A stretch of 64,000 bases of DNA from Candidula unifasciata. Its lineage: Eukaryota > Mollusca > Gastropoda > Stylommatophora > Geomitridae. Shown here piece after piece: positions 24,481 to 37,429 of the stretch. Within the stretch, counting starts at the first letter, position 1. Every line of letters starts with the position of its first letter. The notes beneath the pieces were generated by a model. That model saw only the letters and a program-made list of their open reading frames with translations. It searched no databases and had not been told where the DNA came from. The stretch is taken from NCBI GenBank assembly GCA_905116865.2, contig CAJHNH020000844.1, forward strand, positions 97,813-161,812. The letters run 5' to 3'. The position numbers were made by a program, and so were the translations under genes.

Positions 24481-24529
24481 ATAAAAGAAACATAAGAAAA
24501 CGACTGTTATTTATCGGAACATCTAAAGC

Positions 24530-25110
24530 AGACATTAAACCAGGTGGTCTCCATGACCACCAGTAGCATGAGGATGGAAGTGATGGCGGTGACACAGGCT
24601 TCCGTGTGGTTAGGATCACGGGACTATTCCCTCGTGAGTCTGTTGAGTGATTCTTTGAGCATGATCCGGCGGGTCGAGGCAAGCTGATTACGCAGACAGT
24701 GGCATGAGTCGTTGCAAGATTCTCCTGTCTGTGCAGTTACTTTCATATTCGTCACAGGGAATGCTGGCGTTGTTAGTAATGAAAGAGCTGATAGACCTGC
24801 AGGTGCTGCAATAATTGAAGATGGCTGGCCCATGGATCACGCAGACATTGTCATTGCCCTTAGAGAGATAGGACGTTCTGAGGATTTTGGAAGCAACGTG
24901 TCCACATCACTGCTAAGAATACGCGAATTAGGAGTAAACTTTACTGTAAAGATCGGCACAGCCAAGCATGAGAACCACTCTGGACGCACACGAAGTCTTG
25001 TTATAGGACTGGTACTATTAACCGCACGACGCTGATGCATATGTTGAAAGAGAAATCTGAGCGCCTATGGATGTGTCCGGAGTGCTGTGAAGATAATCTA
25101 ACTCATAACT
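24530..25110 (+). mobile_element. RNase H region of a non-LTR retrotransposon, decayed
   Basis: The frame 24712-25035 reads CAVTFIFVTGNAGVVSNERA, then DRPAGAAIIEDG. This is the RNase HI C-terminal motif (usual form VPGHAGVxGNERAD), with the catalytic-region His replaced by Asn. Upstream, across stops, are ASVWLGSRDYS and SLSMIRRVEA. Downstream are SLLRIRELGVNF, SGRTRSLV and a RLWVCPECCEDN zinc-knuckle-like end near 25060-25100. Not functional. Confidence 0.85.
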
Positions 25111-26340
25111 CATAACACATCTTCTTATCCACCAGTTTGTCAAATTGCTGACTGTTGCAAAGTCTTGACAAAAAAATACTGCAAAAGATAATGAACAGAC
25201 AAGATAGAATAAGGACAGAATAAGAACATCTGCTTTGATTTGCACCGGCAAAGGAGCGAAGCAAGAATGGGGGAAATCCGATTGCACTGAAGTTGAATCT
25301 CCACTAAGACTAAGATAGAAAATGGTAGAAGAACATGATAAAGTATATCTTTTCTCTTTCCTATCATCTGGAGTCTTTTTTTTATTATTAGTATTATTAC
25401 TTTAAAGACTTTTATAGCGTACTACAGTCACCTCATTTCTGACATTTTCCAAACAATCCACAATTTCCCTTGTTCATTTGTCTGATAACTTGCTAATTAG
25501 GAGTTATGCTAGCCTCCTTTGTTGTTTCATTACGCTAACAATGTTGATCTTTACTAACATTTGAAATAATTTTGCGTGTTAACATGATATATTCAATTTT
25601 CTCGTTGTTAACTAAGCCTAACCTTTAAAAATATCTTCATTTGAAAATTATTTGATTATTAGAAGACGCATTTAGTAATGCGCTGAAATAGAAATTCTGA
25701 ATTCCAAGATGGTGAAAAAAAAAAATAGAATTAGAAAGACGGCCAAAAACAACCGCATTTTATCTGGATTTTCTGTGCTTCTCTAACTACGCACAGACAA
25801 CAACTCGCAAAATAAGTTATAAAAAATGAACTCTATAATTCGAAAATGGGACTATGCGTAATTATAAAATAGAGCTAGATAATTGTAGATGGCTCCACAT
25901 AATTATACTGTAGCTGTATTGACAGTAAAGACACGGAGCTAAGAGATGAAGCTATCCTTCAAATTTGACTCAATTACCATGTCATTTTTGCTCATTTGTG
26001 TCTTCTTATTCTACACTTGATAAATACGTCTGTGCATTGTAAGAGAATCTAGTCCAATTGTGAATCTTTAAATTGATATACGCCAGGGTAAATGAGAGAT
26101 ATTATATCGATAAAGTTCACTGCTGACACTGCAGGCTTGTTTTATTTCATCCTTTTATAATGCACCGTTGTTTTCTCTTTCTGTTAGCCACATTGGTATC
26201 TTTAGTTATTTTTTTTTTTTTTTTTTATCTCCTGGATTGCAGTCTGTATGATTAACATCACAAGGATGAGAATCAAACAGGTACAAATCCAGGAAACCCC
26301 TGTCAGCAGCCTAGTCATGTAAGTTGGCTATGTGTCTTTT
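25111..26340. other. AT-rich spacer, no gene seen
   Basis: Short ORFs only. A T-run lies at about 26207-26226. Confidence 0.4.
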
Positions 26341-26344
26341 ACAT

Positions 26345-26404
26345 GGCAAGCTTAAGGTGCCATAGTCCTTCACAGGACGTTGCAGAACCAACCCTAGCAT
26401 TAAT

Positions 26405-26445
<41 letters not shown>

Positions 26446-26645
26446 CAAAAAAAAAGGGGGGGGGGTGTTGCTGCTTTTATAGGCAAATTGAAGTTCAGTA
26501 GTTTGCCTACTTGACAGTCGAATCTTGATACCATCGTCGAAAGCATTGCAATGTAGTTTGCTGCCAAATCTTCAGCAGCTGGGATAGAACCCGGTATCCC
26601 GGCATTACGAAGCGTGTTTGCAACGCCTAAACCACAATAGGCATA
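26345..26645 (-). repeat. SINE-B copy with an internal (TG)n
   Basis: TCCTTCACAGGACGTTGCAG on the left and AGCTGGGATAGAACCCGGTA on the right are the ends of SINE-B in minus orientation. Between them (26403-26445) is a (TG)n tract followed by A- and G-runs, which expanded inside the body. Confidence 0.85.
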
Positions 26646-26944
26646 CATATAGCACATTTATATTGGGGCACCACAACGCGGTTAAACCCGTACTTGTCAC
26701 CGTCGCAGTCCAAGCGGACAAAAGGTAAAGGTAAAGTCGGGAGATGTGAACCAGCGTCATTGCATACGGTAATAAACCATAAGCGCTCTGCCACCAGTAC
26801 AAGTCGAAGCGGACAGCCGGGAGGTGTCGAAGGTGCTACTTTCGCACACTTTTTGTACTATTTTACTCTTGCCGAGTAGGACTGTACTTTTGGTACCATG
26901 ATTATTGCTGTGGTGCGTTTGAGAAATTGTGCTTTTAACTTTAA

Positions 26945-27180
26945 AAAGGGCCCTGATTGGTAGTAAGTAAAAATAAAGGACCCTTTTCCACGTCTTTAGG
27001 CGTATAGGGCATATATGGCTAGACCTATATTTTTATAGACCAATCGGCACAAAATGGGTGATGTGGTCAGCATCACACCGGCCGCCTTACTTCCCGGGAC
27101 TGCACCCGGTACCCACTCAAGGCTGGGTCGACCTGGTAGCCAGGTCATTTTTGAACAAAGTCCGGATCCGCCCCTGACTG
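26945..27180 (-). repeat. SINE-A body
   Basis: ACCAATCGGCAC, GGGTGATGTGGTCAGCATCA, CCGGCCGCCTTACTTCCCGG and TCCGGATCCGC match the body of SINE-A in minus orientation; the tRNA head is missing or diverged. Confidence 0.75.
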
Positions 27181-27184
27181 GTAG

Positions 27185-27625
27185 TGCAATGCAAAAAAGG
27201 ATGAATCAATTGCTTATGTAAATGTACTATTTCATGACTGGTCAAGTGCAAATTTGTTTCAGTTTCATGGACCAGTAAAGGAATGAAGGGAACTAACTCT
27301 GCGCGATCAACCACTAATGATGGTTGGAAAAAATCATCCAAACAATTTTGGTTTACAATTTCAGAAGAAAAATGTGAAGATGAAAATCGATTTCCATTAG
27401 TTTTAAAAGTTATGCTGTTTTTTGACATTACCTCAGCCCCTTGCAGCTGCAGACAATTTTTTTTCACTCTCGCCCTAAAAATATTTAAACAAACACTCTT
27501 CGGTGAAGACTTCAACAACAAAAATGCAGTGATGAGATCAAAGTTTCTGCTGAAGACCATTGACTGAACCAACTGGATGCTGAAAGAACAGCTCTCTAAC
27601 AAACTGAGGGAAACAAATGGCACAA
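27185..27625 (+). pseudogene. Possible hAT-type transposase C-terminal remnant
   Basis: The 94-aa plus frame (27283-27567) has RFPLVLKVMLFFDIT followed by an ALMRSKFLL-like end (NAVMRSKFLLKTID). That spacing recalls the hAT C-terminal dimerisation region, but the usual SNA-ERVFS motif is not recognisable. The 168-aa minus frame over the same bases is the antisense. Weak assignment. Confidence 0.25.
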
Positions 27626-27678
27626 AAATGATGTAATGGATAATGAATTTAAATTCTGATAAAATGTAAAGTAAACCA

Positions 27679-27682
<4 letters not shown>

Positions 27683-27756
<74 letters not shown>

Positions 27757-27760
27757 ATAT
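27683..27760. repeat. (TA)n microsatellite, left of Tigger
   Basis: About 39 TA units. The array continues on the other side of the transposon at 29047. Confidence 0.97.
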
Positions 27761-29150
<1,390 letters not shown>

Positions 29151-29319
29151 TGAGGATATTAGACCGATTTTCCAAATGAAAATTACAATTTTATAATTTT
29201 TTAGGTGTGTTTTAATGCCGTTTAAAAAAATTTATTGTTATTATTATTCTCGAAATAATTTCGGCAGCCTCGGGCAGGCTGCAATAAAAGTTTTTGAAAA
29301 AAAATGTTTATTTCCGTCC

Positions 29320-29525
29320 CTTTTAGAACGAAATTTTTCGTTTTTTGAAGCCCTATTCCGGCTCTTGCCAGGGGCCGCAATTTAGCCTGGCCATAAATGT
29401 GGCCTAAGGGCTGAACGCGGTTTCTAGGACCTCTCAACGGTAATCCTCACCCACATGGTGGCACTTTGTGTTATCGGGTGTTTATCGCTTGTGTGATGTC
29501 CTGGTGGGGTAGAAAGTCAGTCAAA
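29320..29525 (+). repeat. SINE-F copy
   Basis: It runs from ACGAAATTTTTCGTTTTTTG through GCCAGGGGCCGCAATTTAGC and GGGTGTTTATCGCTTGTGTG to a short GTCAGTCA tail. Confidence 0.9.
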
Positions 29526-29835
29526 GTATTTGAAAAATGTTATCAAAGGGAAGTAACTCGGTATATTTCAAAGAAAGAATGAAAGAAATAATGTTACAAA
29601 CTGAAAAATCTTGAAGTATGTTTCTCTCATTTCAGAAAATCCTAATTTTAATGATTTATCCTTTGATTGATGTTGAAGAATGTTAGCATAACCCAGTTAA
29701 CATTTCAATCCACAAAAATCAAAAGATTGTGGAGTTGCTATTGTCTTTGGTGTAATTTTCATAGGGTGACGCTTTCACCTCCCAAATGTTACTTCACATT
29801 CTTATCCGCAAAGGACTGGCTGTTACACTGCGCGG

Positions 29836-29937
29836 GCACGACCGGCTCCAGCTGACGGGCCGTGCTGCTGACGTCACCGGGTCGGGCTAACGATGCGTTA
29901 ACGCAGCATTTCTCAAACTGGGTGCTGAGGCAGCCTG
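29836..29937 (+). repeat. Inverted-repeat arm, left
   Basis: About 95 bp (GACCGGCTCCAGCTGACGGG ... GTTAACGCAGCATTTCTCAA) match the reverse complement of 31584-31676 with few mismatches. The inner end looks like a hAT terminus (CAGCATTTCTCAAAC). Confidence 0.85.
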
Positions 29938-29939
29938 GC

Positions 29940-30896
29940 AATTTTTCCCCCTTTTTGGGCCCCCCCGGGTGAAAGGGTTTTCCCCCCCCAAAATTTTTTT
30001 GGGGCCCCTTTTTTTTTTCCCCCTTTTTTAAATTTTTAAAAAAAAAATTAAAAAATTTTTCCCCTTTAAATTTTTTTAAAAAAAAAAAAATTTCCTTTTT
30101 TTTAAAACCCCCCTTTTTTTAAAAAAACCTTTTAAAAACCCCCCCCCTTTTTTTTTTTTAAAAAATTTTTTTTTTTTTTTGGGGGGGTTTTTTTTTTTTT
30201 GGGGGGGAAAAGGGGGGAAAATTTTAAAGGAAAAACCCCATTTTAACCCCAAAATTTTTTTTTTGGGGGGGGCCCCCCCCCAAAAATTTTTTCCCCCCCC
30301 CCCCCCTTTTTGGGGGTTTTTTTTTTGGGGGAAAGGGGGGGGGTTTCGGGGGGGCAAAAAAAAGGAAAAAAAAAGAAAAATTTTAGAAAAAAAAAAAATG
30401 GGTTTTTCCTTGGAAAAGGAAATTTTTTCCCCTTTTTTTTTTTTTTTAAAACCACCCCGCCCCCCAAAATTTTTTTTTTTGGCCCTTTTTTGTTTTTGGG
30501 AAAAAACCCCAAAAATTTTTTTCCCCAAAAAAAAAAAAACCGGGGGTTTTTTTTTAAAAACCCTATTTTTTAAAAAAGGGGTTTTTTTTTAAAACCCCGT
30601 TTGGGGGCCCTTTGGGACCCCTTCCCTTTTTTTTTTGGAAAAAAAAACCCCCTTTTTTTTTCCCCCCCGGTTTGGGGAAAAACCACCCAAAATTAGGCCC
30701 GGGCCTTTTTTCCCCCCCCCCCTTTTTAAACCCCCTTTTATTAATTTTTTGGGTTTTCCCCCCCAAATTTTTGGGCCCCCGGGGAAAAACCTTTTTTTTA
30801 AACCCGTTTTTTAAAAAAAAAATTTTTTTCCCCCCCCCAAAAACCCCCCCCTTTTTTAAAAATTTTTTCCCCCCAAAAAAAAAAAAAAAAAAACCC

Positions 30897-30928
<32 letters not shown>

Positions 30929-30954
30929 GAAAAAAAAAAAAAAAAAAAAAAGGG

Positions 30955-31019
<65 letters not shown>

Positions 31020-31440
31020 CCCCCCAAAAAAACCCCCCTTTTTTTGGGGCCCCCCTTTTCCCCCTCCATTCCCCAAAAAATTTTTTTTTTTTTTTTCCCC
31101 CCCCCCGGGCCCCCCCCCCCAAAAAGGGGCCCCTTTCCCTTTTTCCTTTTCCCCCCCCCTTTTTTTCCCCCTTTTTTTTTCCCGCTCCTTTTTTTTCCCC
31201 CCCCCCCCCCTTTTTTTTTCCCCCCCCTTTTCCTTTTTTTCCCCCCCTTTTTGGCCCCCCCCCCCCCCCCCAAAACCCAGTTAATCTGTTCCAAATCATC
31301 TAATCTTCCTACTATTGATTTACCCCCCAAAAAGGGGTTTTAAAAAAACCGGGAAAATTTTTAACATTCTACCCCCCCAAATTTTTTAAAATTGCAACAG
31401 TATAAAAGGGAAACCCCCCCAAAAAACCCCTTTTTTTTAC
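29940..31440. other. Homopolymer noise, probable assembly error
   Basis: About 1.5 kb in which nearly every base is in a run of 3-25 (T, A, C and G blocks). No biological repeat unit, codon pattern or k-mer period is present. The long Lys/Phe/Gly/Pro frames on both strands are artefacts. Short normal words resurface near 31281-31320. Confidence 0.8.
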
Positions 31441-31583
31441 CTGGGGTTGTCCTGAGCGTATGCCAGGGCTGCCGCGTAATAAAGAAAAGTCGGCTAAAAA
31501 TGGGAAATAATGAAGAAGGCATGTAGATACTTAAAGATAAAATTTAAGTTGTCTTTCCTTGCCACTGTCGACAATAGTTTATA

Positions 31584-31676
31584 TCTTGTTTGAGAACCGC
31601 TGCGTTAATGCATCGTTAGCCTGACGCGGTGACGTCAGCAGCACGGCCCGTCAGCTGGAGCCGGTCATGGCGCGGG
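31584..31676 (-). repeat. Inverted-repeat arm, right
   Basis: Partner of 29836-29937. It contains TTTGAGAACCGCTGCGTTAA, CGTTAGCCTGACGCGGTGAC and CCCGTCAGCTGGAGCCGGTC. The 8-mers next to the hAT-like ends are CGTTAACG (left) and CGTTAATG (right), a possible 7/8 target duplication. Confidence 0.85.
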
Positions 31677-31719
31677 TATGGTTGTTACGGGTGTCCGAAT
31701 TATAACATCCTTGGAGGCT

Positions 31720-32610
31720 GAACTGGGTATCTGGGCTTGTCCTGTCAGTGATCAGCATTTAGATTCTTTAGTTCCACGTTGTCAGGTCCTGTCAGTCATC
31801 AGTATTTAGATTCTTTAATCCCACGTTGTCCGGTCGTCAGGTCCTGTTGGTCAGTCGTCAGTATTTAGATTCTTTAGTCCCACGTTGTCCGGTCGTCAGG
31901 TCCTGTTGGTCAGTCATCAGTATTTAGATTCTTTAGTCCCACGTTGTCCGGTCGTCAGGTCCTGTTGGTCAGTCATCAGTATTTAGATTCTTTAGTCCCA
32001 CGTTGTCCGGTCGTCAGGTCCTGTTGGTCAGTCATCAGTATTTAGATTCTTTAGTCCCACGTTGTCCGGTCGTCAGGTCCTGTTGGTCAGTCATCAGCAT
32101 TTAGATTCTTTAGTCCCACGTTGTCCAGTCGTCAGGTCCTGTTGGTCAGTCATCGGTATTTAGATTCTTTAGTCCCACGTTGTCCAGTCGTCATGTCCTG
32201 TTGGTCAGTCATCAGTATTTAGATTCTTTAGTCCCACGTTGTCCAGTCGTCATGTCCTGTTGGTCAGTCATCAGTATTTAGATTCTTTAGTCCCACGGTG
32301 TCCAGTCGTCTGGTCCTGTTGGTCAGTCATCATTATTTAGATTCTTTAGTCCCACGGTGTCCAGTCGTCAGGTCCTGTTGGTCTGCCATCAGCATTTAGA
32401 TCATTTAGTCCCACGGTGTCCAGTCGTCCGGTCCTGTTGGTCAGCATTTAGATTCTTTAGTCTCACGGTGTCCAGTTGTCAGGTCCTGTTGGTCATTCAT
32501 AAGTTTTTAGATCAATTAGTTCCACGGTGTTCAGACAACAGATCCTGTTGGTTAGCATTTAGATTCTTTAGATCCACTGTGTCCATTTGTCAGGTCTTGT
32601 TGGTCTGCCA
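31720..32610. repeat. 59-bp minisatellite, ~15 copies
   Basis: The unit contains CCTGTTGGTCAGTCATCAGT and ATTTAGATTCTTTAGTCCCA. The centre (31850-32300) is near-perfect. Both edges diverge and carry shortened units (about 31735-31800 and 32430-32600). The 87-aa frame is incidental. Confidence 0.95.
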
Positions 32611-33261
32611 TCCAGGCTAAAAGCTTTTGGTCTCTGAGTGTCAAACTTTTCGAGTAGCAGCCCGGAAGGGATAAACGGTAGACAGACTGCTACTTTATCC
32701 TCACTTGCACAAGAAGGCATGTTAAACCAGTGCAGGCCTAACTAGAACTTCTCTACAGGTTCGACAGGGCATCTGGGATCTGAGATTTGGTCGGCCATCC
32801 AGATTAGAATTATTGTTTGCACAGGGTAGTAGGTCTTGATGTGGTATTGTGGAGTGGAGAAACTGATCAACTGACACTTACAAGTCGCTTTCTAGACATC
32901 AAATTTTTTTTAGAGTTTATTCATCTTCAATTTTTTCATTCCGTTTGGCCTTGGCCGTCATGTGTCTCCACGGCCTTTTGTCTCCTGTATTTTGTTATAT
33001 CTGATACAGATGATCATTCAACTCATGATGCTGAGTTGGCCAATATCTCCTCCCCTGATCTTCCTCTATATCTCTTCCCCTCCAAATTTCATATTTACAG
33101 TAGGCCTACACAGAATTGATTTGGGGAAGGGGGGGGGGGGGGGGGCAGTTGTATATTTTAAAAAAAAATTTCATTGTATTATGTTTTAATTGGGTAAGAA
33201 GAGGCTGCTACAATTATATAGAGGAATGATAGAGTAAGGGGAAAGAGAGTTGATGGGAGAG

Positions 33262-33263
<2 letters not shown>
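32611..33263. other. No gene seen; poly-G
   Basis: A G-run at about 33129-33145. The ORFs at 32817-33119 and 32962-33189 have no recognisable motif. Confidence 0.35.
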
Positions 33264-33305
<42 letters not shown>

Positions 33306-33330
33306 AGAGAGGGAGAGGGAGAGAGAGTGT
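33264..33330. repeat. (GA)n microsatellite
   Basis: GA units grading into GGGAGA, then a short GTGTGT stretch. Confidence 0.95.
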
Positions 33331-33467
33331 GCGTGTGTACTAATGAAGAACAAAGGGAAATAAAGTATGGCGAGGTTAATTTTATTTTCAATCAGTGTTT
33401 AAGGGACCGGAACGAGAACATTTGAAAGTACAGTCAGGCTGAGCGCGTGCTAAATTAGAATCATTAT

Positions 33468-35130
33468 ACATGCCCACCACCTCCCTCCCCCCCCCCATAC
33501 GCGCCCACCACCTCCCTTTCCCCCTATACACGCCCACCACCTCCCTTTCCCCCTATACACGCCCACCACCTCCCTTTCCCCCTATAGACTCTCACCACCT
33601 CCCTTTCCCCCTATACACGCCCACCACCTCCCTTTCCCCTATACACGCCCACCACCTCCCTTTCCCCCTATACACGCCCACCACCTCCCTTTCCCCTATA
33701 CACACCCACCACCTCCCTTTCCCCCCATACACGCCCCACCACCTCCTTTTCCCCCTATACACGCCCACCACCTCCCTTTCCCCTATACACGCCCACCACC
33801 TCCCTTTCCCCTTATACACGCCCACCACCTCCCTTTCCCCTATACACGCCCACCACCTCCCTTTCCCCCCATACACGCCCACCACCTCTCTTTCCCCTAT
33901 ACACGCCCACCACCTCCCTTTCCCCCCTACACGAACACCACTCCCTTTTCCCCCATACACACCCACCACCTCCTTTCCCCCCATACACGCCGACCACCTC
34001 CCTTTCCCCCCATACACGCCCACCACCTCCCTTTCCCCCTATACACGCCCACCACCTCCCTTTCCCCCTATACACGCCCACCACCTCCCTTTCCCCCTAT
34101 ACACTCCCCACCACCTCCCTTTCCCCCTATACACGCCCACCACCTCCCTTTCCCCTGTACACGCCCACCACCTCCCTTTCCCCCTATACACGCCCACCAC
34201 CTCCCTTTCCCCTATACACGCCCACCACCTCCCTTTCCCCCCATACACGCCCACCACCTCCTTTTCCCCCTATACACGCCCACCACCTCCCTTTTCCCTA
34301 TACACGCCCACCACCTCCCTTTCCCCTATACACGCCCACCACCTCCCTTTTCCCTATACACGCCCACCACCTCCCTTTCCCCCCATACACGCCCACCACC
34401 TCTCTTTCCCCTATACACGCCCACCACCTCCCTTTCCCCCTTACACGAACACCCACTCCCTTTCCCCCCATACACACCCACCACCTCCTTTTCCCCCATA
34501 CACGCCCACCACCTCCCTTTCCCCCCATACACGCCCACCACCTCCCTTTCCCCCCATACACGCCCACCACCTCCCTTTCCCCCCCATACACGCCCACCAC
34601 CTCCCTTTCCCCCCATACACGCCCACCACCTCCCTTTCCTCCCATACACACCCACCACCTCCCTTTCCCCCCATACACGCCCACCACCTCCCTTTCCCCC
34701 CATACACACCCACCACCTCCCTTTCCCCCCATACACGCCCACCACCTCCCTTTCCCCCCATACACGCCCACCACCTCCTTTTCCCCCCATACACGCCCAC
34801 CACCTCCCTTTCCCCCATACACGCCCACCACCTCCCTTTCCCCCCCATACACGCCCACCCACACATCCCTTTCCCCCCATACACACCCACCACCTCCCTT
34901 TCGCCCCATACACCCCCCCCCCTCACATCCCTTTCCCCCATATACGCCCACCACCTCACTTTCCCCCCATACACGCCACCCCCCCCCCCCCAACATTCCT
35001 TTCCCCCCATACACGCCCACCACCTCACTTTCCCACCATACACGCCCCCTCCCCCACATCCCCCCCCCCATACACGCCCACCAACTCCCTTTCCCCCCAT
35101 ACACGCCCACCACCTCCCTTTCCCCTGCCA
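33468..35130. repeat. 29-bp C-rich satellite, ~57 copies
   Basis: The unit is CACGCCCACCACCTCCCTTT followed by CCCCCTATA or CCCCCATA, with 27-30-bp length variants. Two variant blocks (33925-33960 and 34440-34470) share ACACGAACACC. That repeats the order of neighbours about 515 bp apart and suggests a longer segmental duplication. The 576-aa plus frame (His/Pro/Thr/Leu-rich) exists only because the unit is free of stops. Confidence 0.96.
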
Positions 35131-35814
35131 TACACGCTTGAATTCACATATTCGATCCCTTATGTTTCATTTGGTTTCAGTTAGATCCATGGAGAGCTGA
35201 CAGTGTTAATTAGTGGATAAGTAAGGGGGAAATGGTGCCGTCTACACAGTAAAGGTTGACTGCAATAGATAAGTACATCCGTCGCCATGACTAAAATATT
35301 ACGTGTTGTTCTTCTTTTCGTTATTTTTACCAGTGGTTTTTAGATGAAAAAAGCCACAGACCTCTATGAAGTCTGTGGTGTGGCGCAGGTACTTCACTGT
35401 TCCGCGCAGCTTGGTGTCTGTTGGAATGCTAACCGGTCAAACCTGGGCTTTCTTTATAGCATGTAGAGACAATGTCTTTGGCACACGTTCAGTATTATGT
35501 GGAGCCTGCCCCCATAAACAAATTTCTGAATCCACATTCTTGAATTTCTTGTATATGGCTTCTGTGTCTACTGTGTCTTATACGCAGACTACATATAATG
35601 CCCTGTCTTTTCATATGATGATGGTGACTGGATCTTCATGGCTGTGTCCTGGATAGGAAGTGCTCCAGTGGGTTCTATTTGCTAACTTGATCTGAATATT
35701 ATTTTTTTCATAAGTGCATCCGCTGTGTGAAGCCCCGATTTCTTTTACAATGTGCTCTACTATTGACAGAAATCCACAAAAACAGTTTTTATAATAAACA
35801 CGGTCCTCTGCGAC
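35131..35814. other. No gene supported; one 96-aa ORF
   Basis: The plus frame 35366-35656 (96 aa, Cys- and Ser-rich) shows no domain, signal peptide or splice context I recognise. It could be chance or a decayed exon. Confidence 0.3.
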
Positions 35815-36190
35815 GGGCGGCTGCGTGGTTTCGAGGCATGGTGTCCGCCTCGATTACTAGAGGTTTTTCCCCCTGGTCTCTGTGTAGTGAGATCGGACGC
35901 CAGTGTGCATTGTTGTAAAAAAATTCCTTGGCAGTTGGGAATCGAAAATAGTAGCCTCACTGCGTTGCCCGGGTAAAATTTAAAAATCTAAGTTTCTCAG
36001 GATCCTCGCTGGTGCTACAGAGCGTGAGCACTGTGCTGAACTTCTTCGGACTCAGACTTGAGTTAGAATAAAAACGAAACACGTATGGGTTACTACTCGT
36101 GTACCATAATGTTGATCCGTTGTTGTTCAAACCTGTCCCCCGCGGACATCCAGCCCTGGGTACATCTAACCGACACAGCCGCACAGTTTG
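35815..36190 (+). repeat. Dispersed repeat, second copy of 20690-20960
   Basis: GTGTGCATTGTTG, TAGCCTCACTGCGTTGCCCG, TTTCTCAGGATCCTCGCTGG, CTGAACTTCTTCGGACTCAG and GGGTTACTACTCGTGTACC follow the order of the other copy, which is shorter at both ends. The tRNA-like start (TGGTTTCGAGGCATGGTGTC) suggests a SINE. Confidence 0.7.
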
Positions 36191-36489
36191 TACTGATGTA
36201 ATTTAAATGCAATGATTTGCATACATAAAACACCACGCGTGGATAATAGATATCGTACAGAACACTAGATAATAATAAAATTGAAAATTAGATAACCTAT
36301 GTTTCAAGCATCTCCAAATATCAGTCAGTTACTGAAACACGGAAACAAATGGACAGGTGGAAACGAGAACATGTAAGAGAAACCATTGAACGAACGTAAA
36401 TAAAGTGTACCAAAGGTGGTGGACTAGATTCCACACTTAACATACACTGATTCGCATTCACTGAAGTTAAGGAATAATATACTCTAGGC

Positions 36490-36712
36490 CAATGCTTCAC
36501 AAACTTTTCTTAGTCGCGGCGCCATTTTTTTTTTTTTTTTCCAAATACAATTTTACCACGGCTCCCTACACTAAGTAAAAGTATCACTTTACGTATGTAA
36601 GAGATTGAAAAAAAAAAAAAAAAAACTTGTGTATCTTCAAATTTTTCGCGGCGCCTCTGTGAAGAGGTCGCGGCTCCCTGAGGCGTCGCGGCGCCCAGTA
36701 TGGGAATCACTG
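36490..36712. mobile_element. hAT-type MITE
   Basis: It starts CAATGCTTCACAAACTTTTC and ends in the reverse complement of CAGTGATTCCCATACTGG, an imperfect hAT-style terminal inverted repeat (usual CAGTGNTTC). Both ends continue into GTCGCGGCGCC words. It carries no transposase. The adjacent 8-mers CTCTAGGC and CTATTGAC share five positions, so any target duplication is old. Confidence 0.7.
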
Positions 36713-36789
36713 CTATTGACAATTTTAGAAAGTAGAAGCTTTTAAAAGCCATATATGCGTACCGAAACTCAAACCTAGTACCTTTAAAT

Positions 36790-37100
36790 ATCACCTTTAG
36801 CACCGGCTGTAAAGTCCGAGGTAAGGTTATGATTTTTCGTCCATTTTTAAACTGTATGTTTCCAGAACTTGAGTCCTGCGTGGACATCTGTTTTACATAA
36901 GTGACTTATTTGTATGCAGACTGCTGGTTTCAGCCATCTCGGGCACATGCCTTCTAATTTAAAAGGAAACACCCCCTGTAGTCTACATTAGCAACATGCT
37001 TGTTAAGGAGCTGCAAGGATACATTTTTCCAACCCCCCCCCCCCTCCCACCCCCACCCCTAACCCGTAACTAAACGGGGCTTCGCAACCCACACGAGGAA
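36790..37100 (-). repeat. SINE-C copy with poly-C
   Basis: CACCGGCTGTAAAGTCCGAG, GAACTTGAGTCCTGCGTGGA, TATTTGTATGCAGACTGCTG and CAACCCACACGAGG follow the family order, with a C-run at 37032-37070. Confidence 0.8.
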
Positions 37101-37429
37101 GACTAGTGTTAATTCCCTCTTTTTGAGATTCAACCCTGTTGTAGTAGAAAACGGTACTTGTCATCGTCGCAGTTCCTTAAACCTGGCAAATACGATCTAT
37201 TTATTATCTCGAAATCTCGGGACGACAATCACCAAATATTCGGCCGCATCCAGAAGTGGACCTAAGAACAAGCGCTCATACCACGCACGACTTTGACAGG
37301 CGGAGCAAATACCATCTGCCCGACAGACATTCGTTGAAGAGAGAGGGAGACAGACGTCATAACGGCATTGATTTGAGAACCAGGTCAGTCAATTTCATCA
37401 GTGGAGCTTGTTAGCCCCTGAAAACTATT

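Noticed and set aside
27117..27623. 168-aa minus-strand ORF
   Set aside because: No motif; it is the complement of a weak transposase-like plus frame.
30076..31343. Several Lys/Phe/Gly/Pro-rich ORFs up to 255 aa
   Set aside because: They lie in homopolymer noise that is probably an assembly error.
33470..35200. 576-aa plus-strand ORF rich in His, Pro, Thr and Leu
   Set aside because: It is a translation of the stop-free 29-bp satellite. The minus strand is equally open, and units vary in length, which shifts the repeat peptide.
35366..35656. 96-aa plus-strand ORF as a gene
   Set aside because: No domain, signal peptide or splice evidence; within chance length for this DNA.
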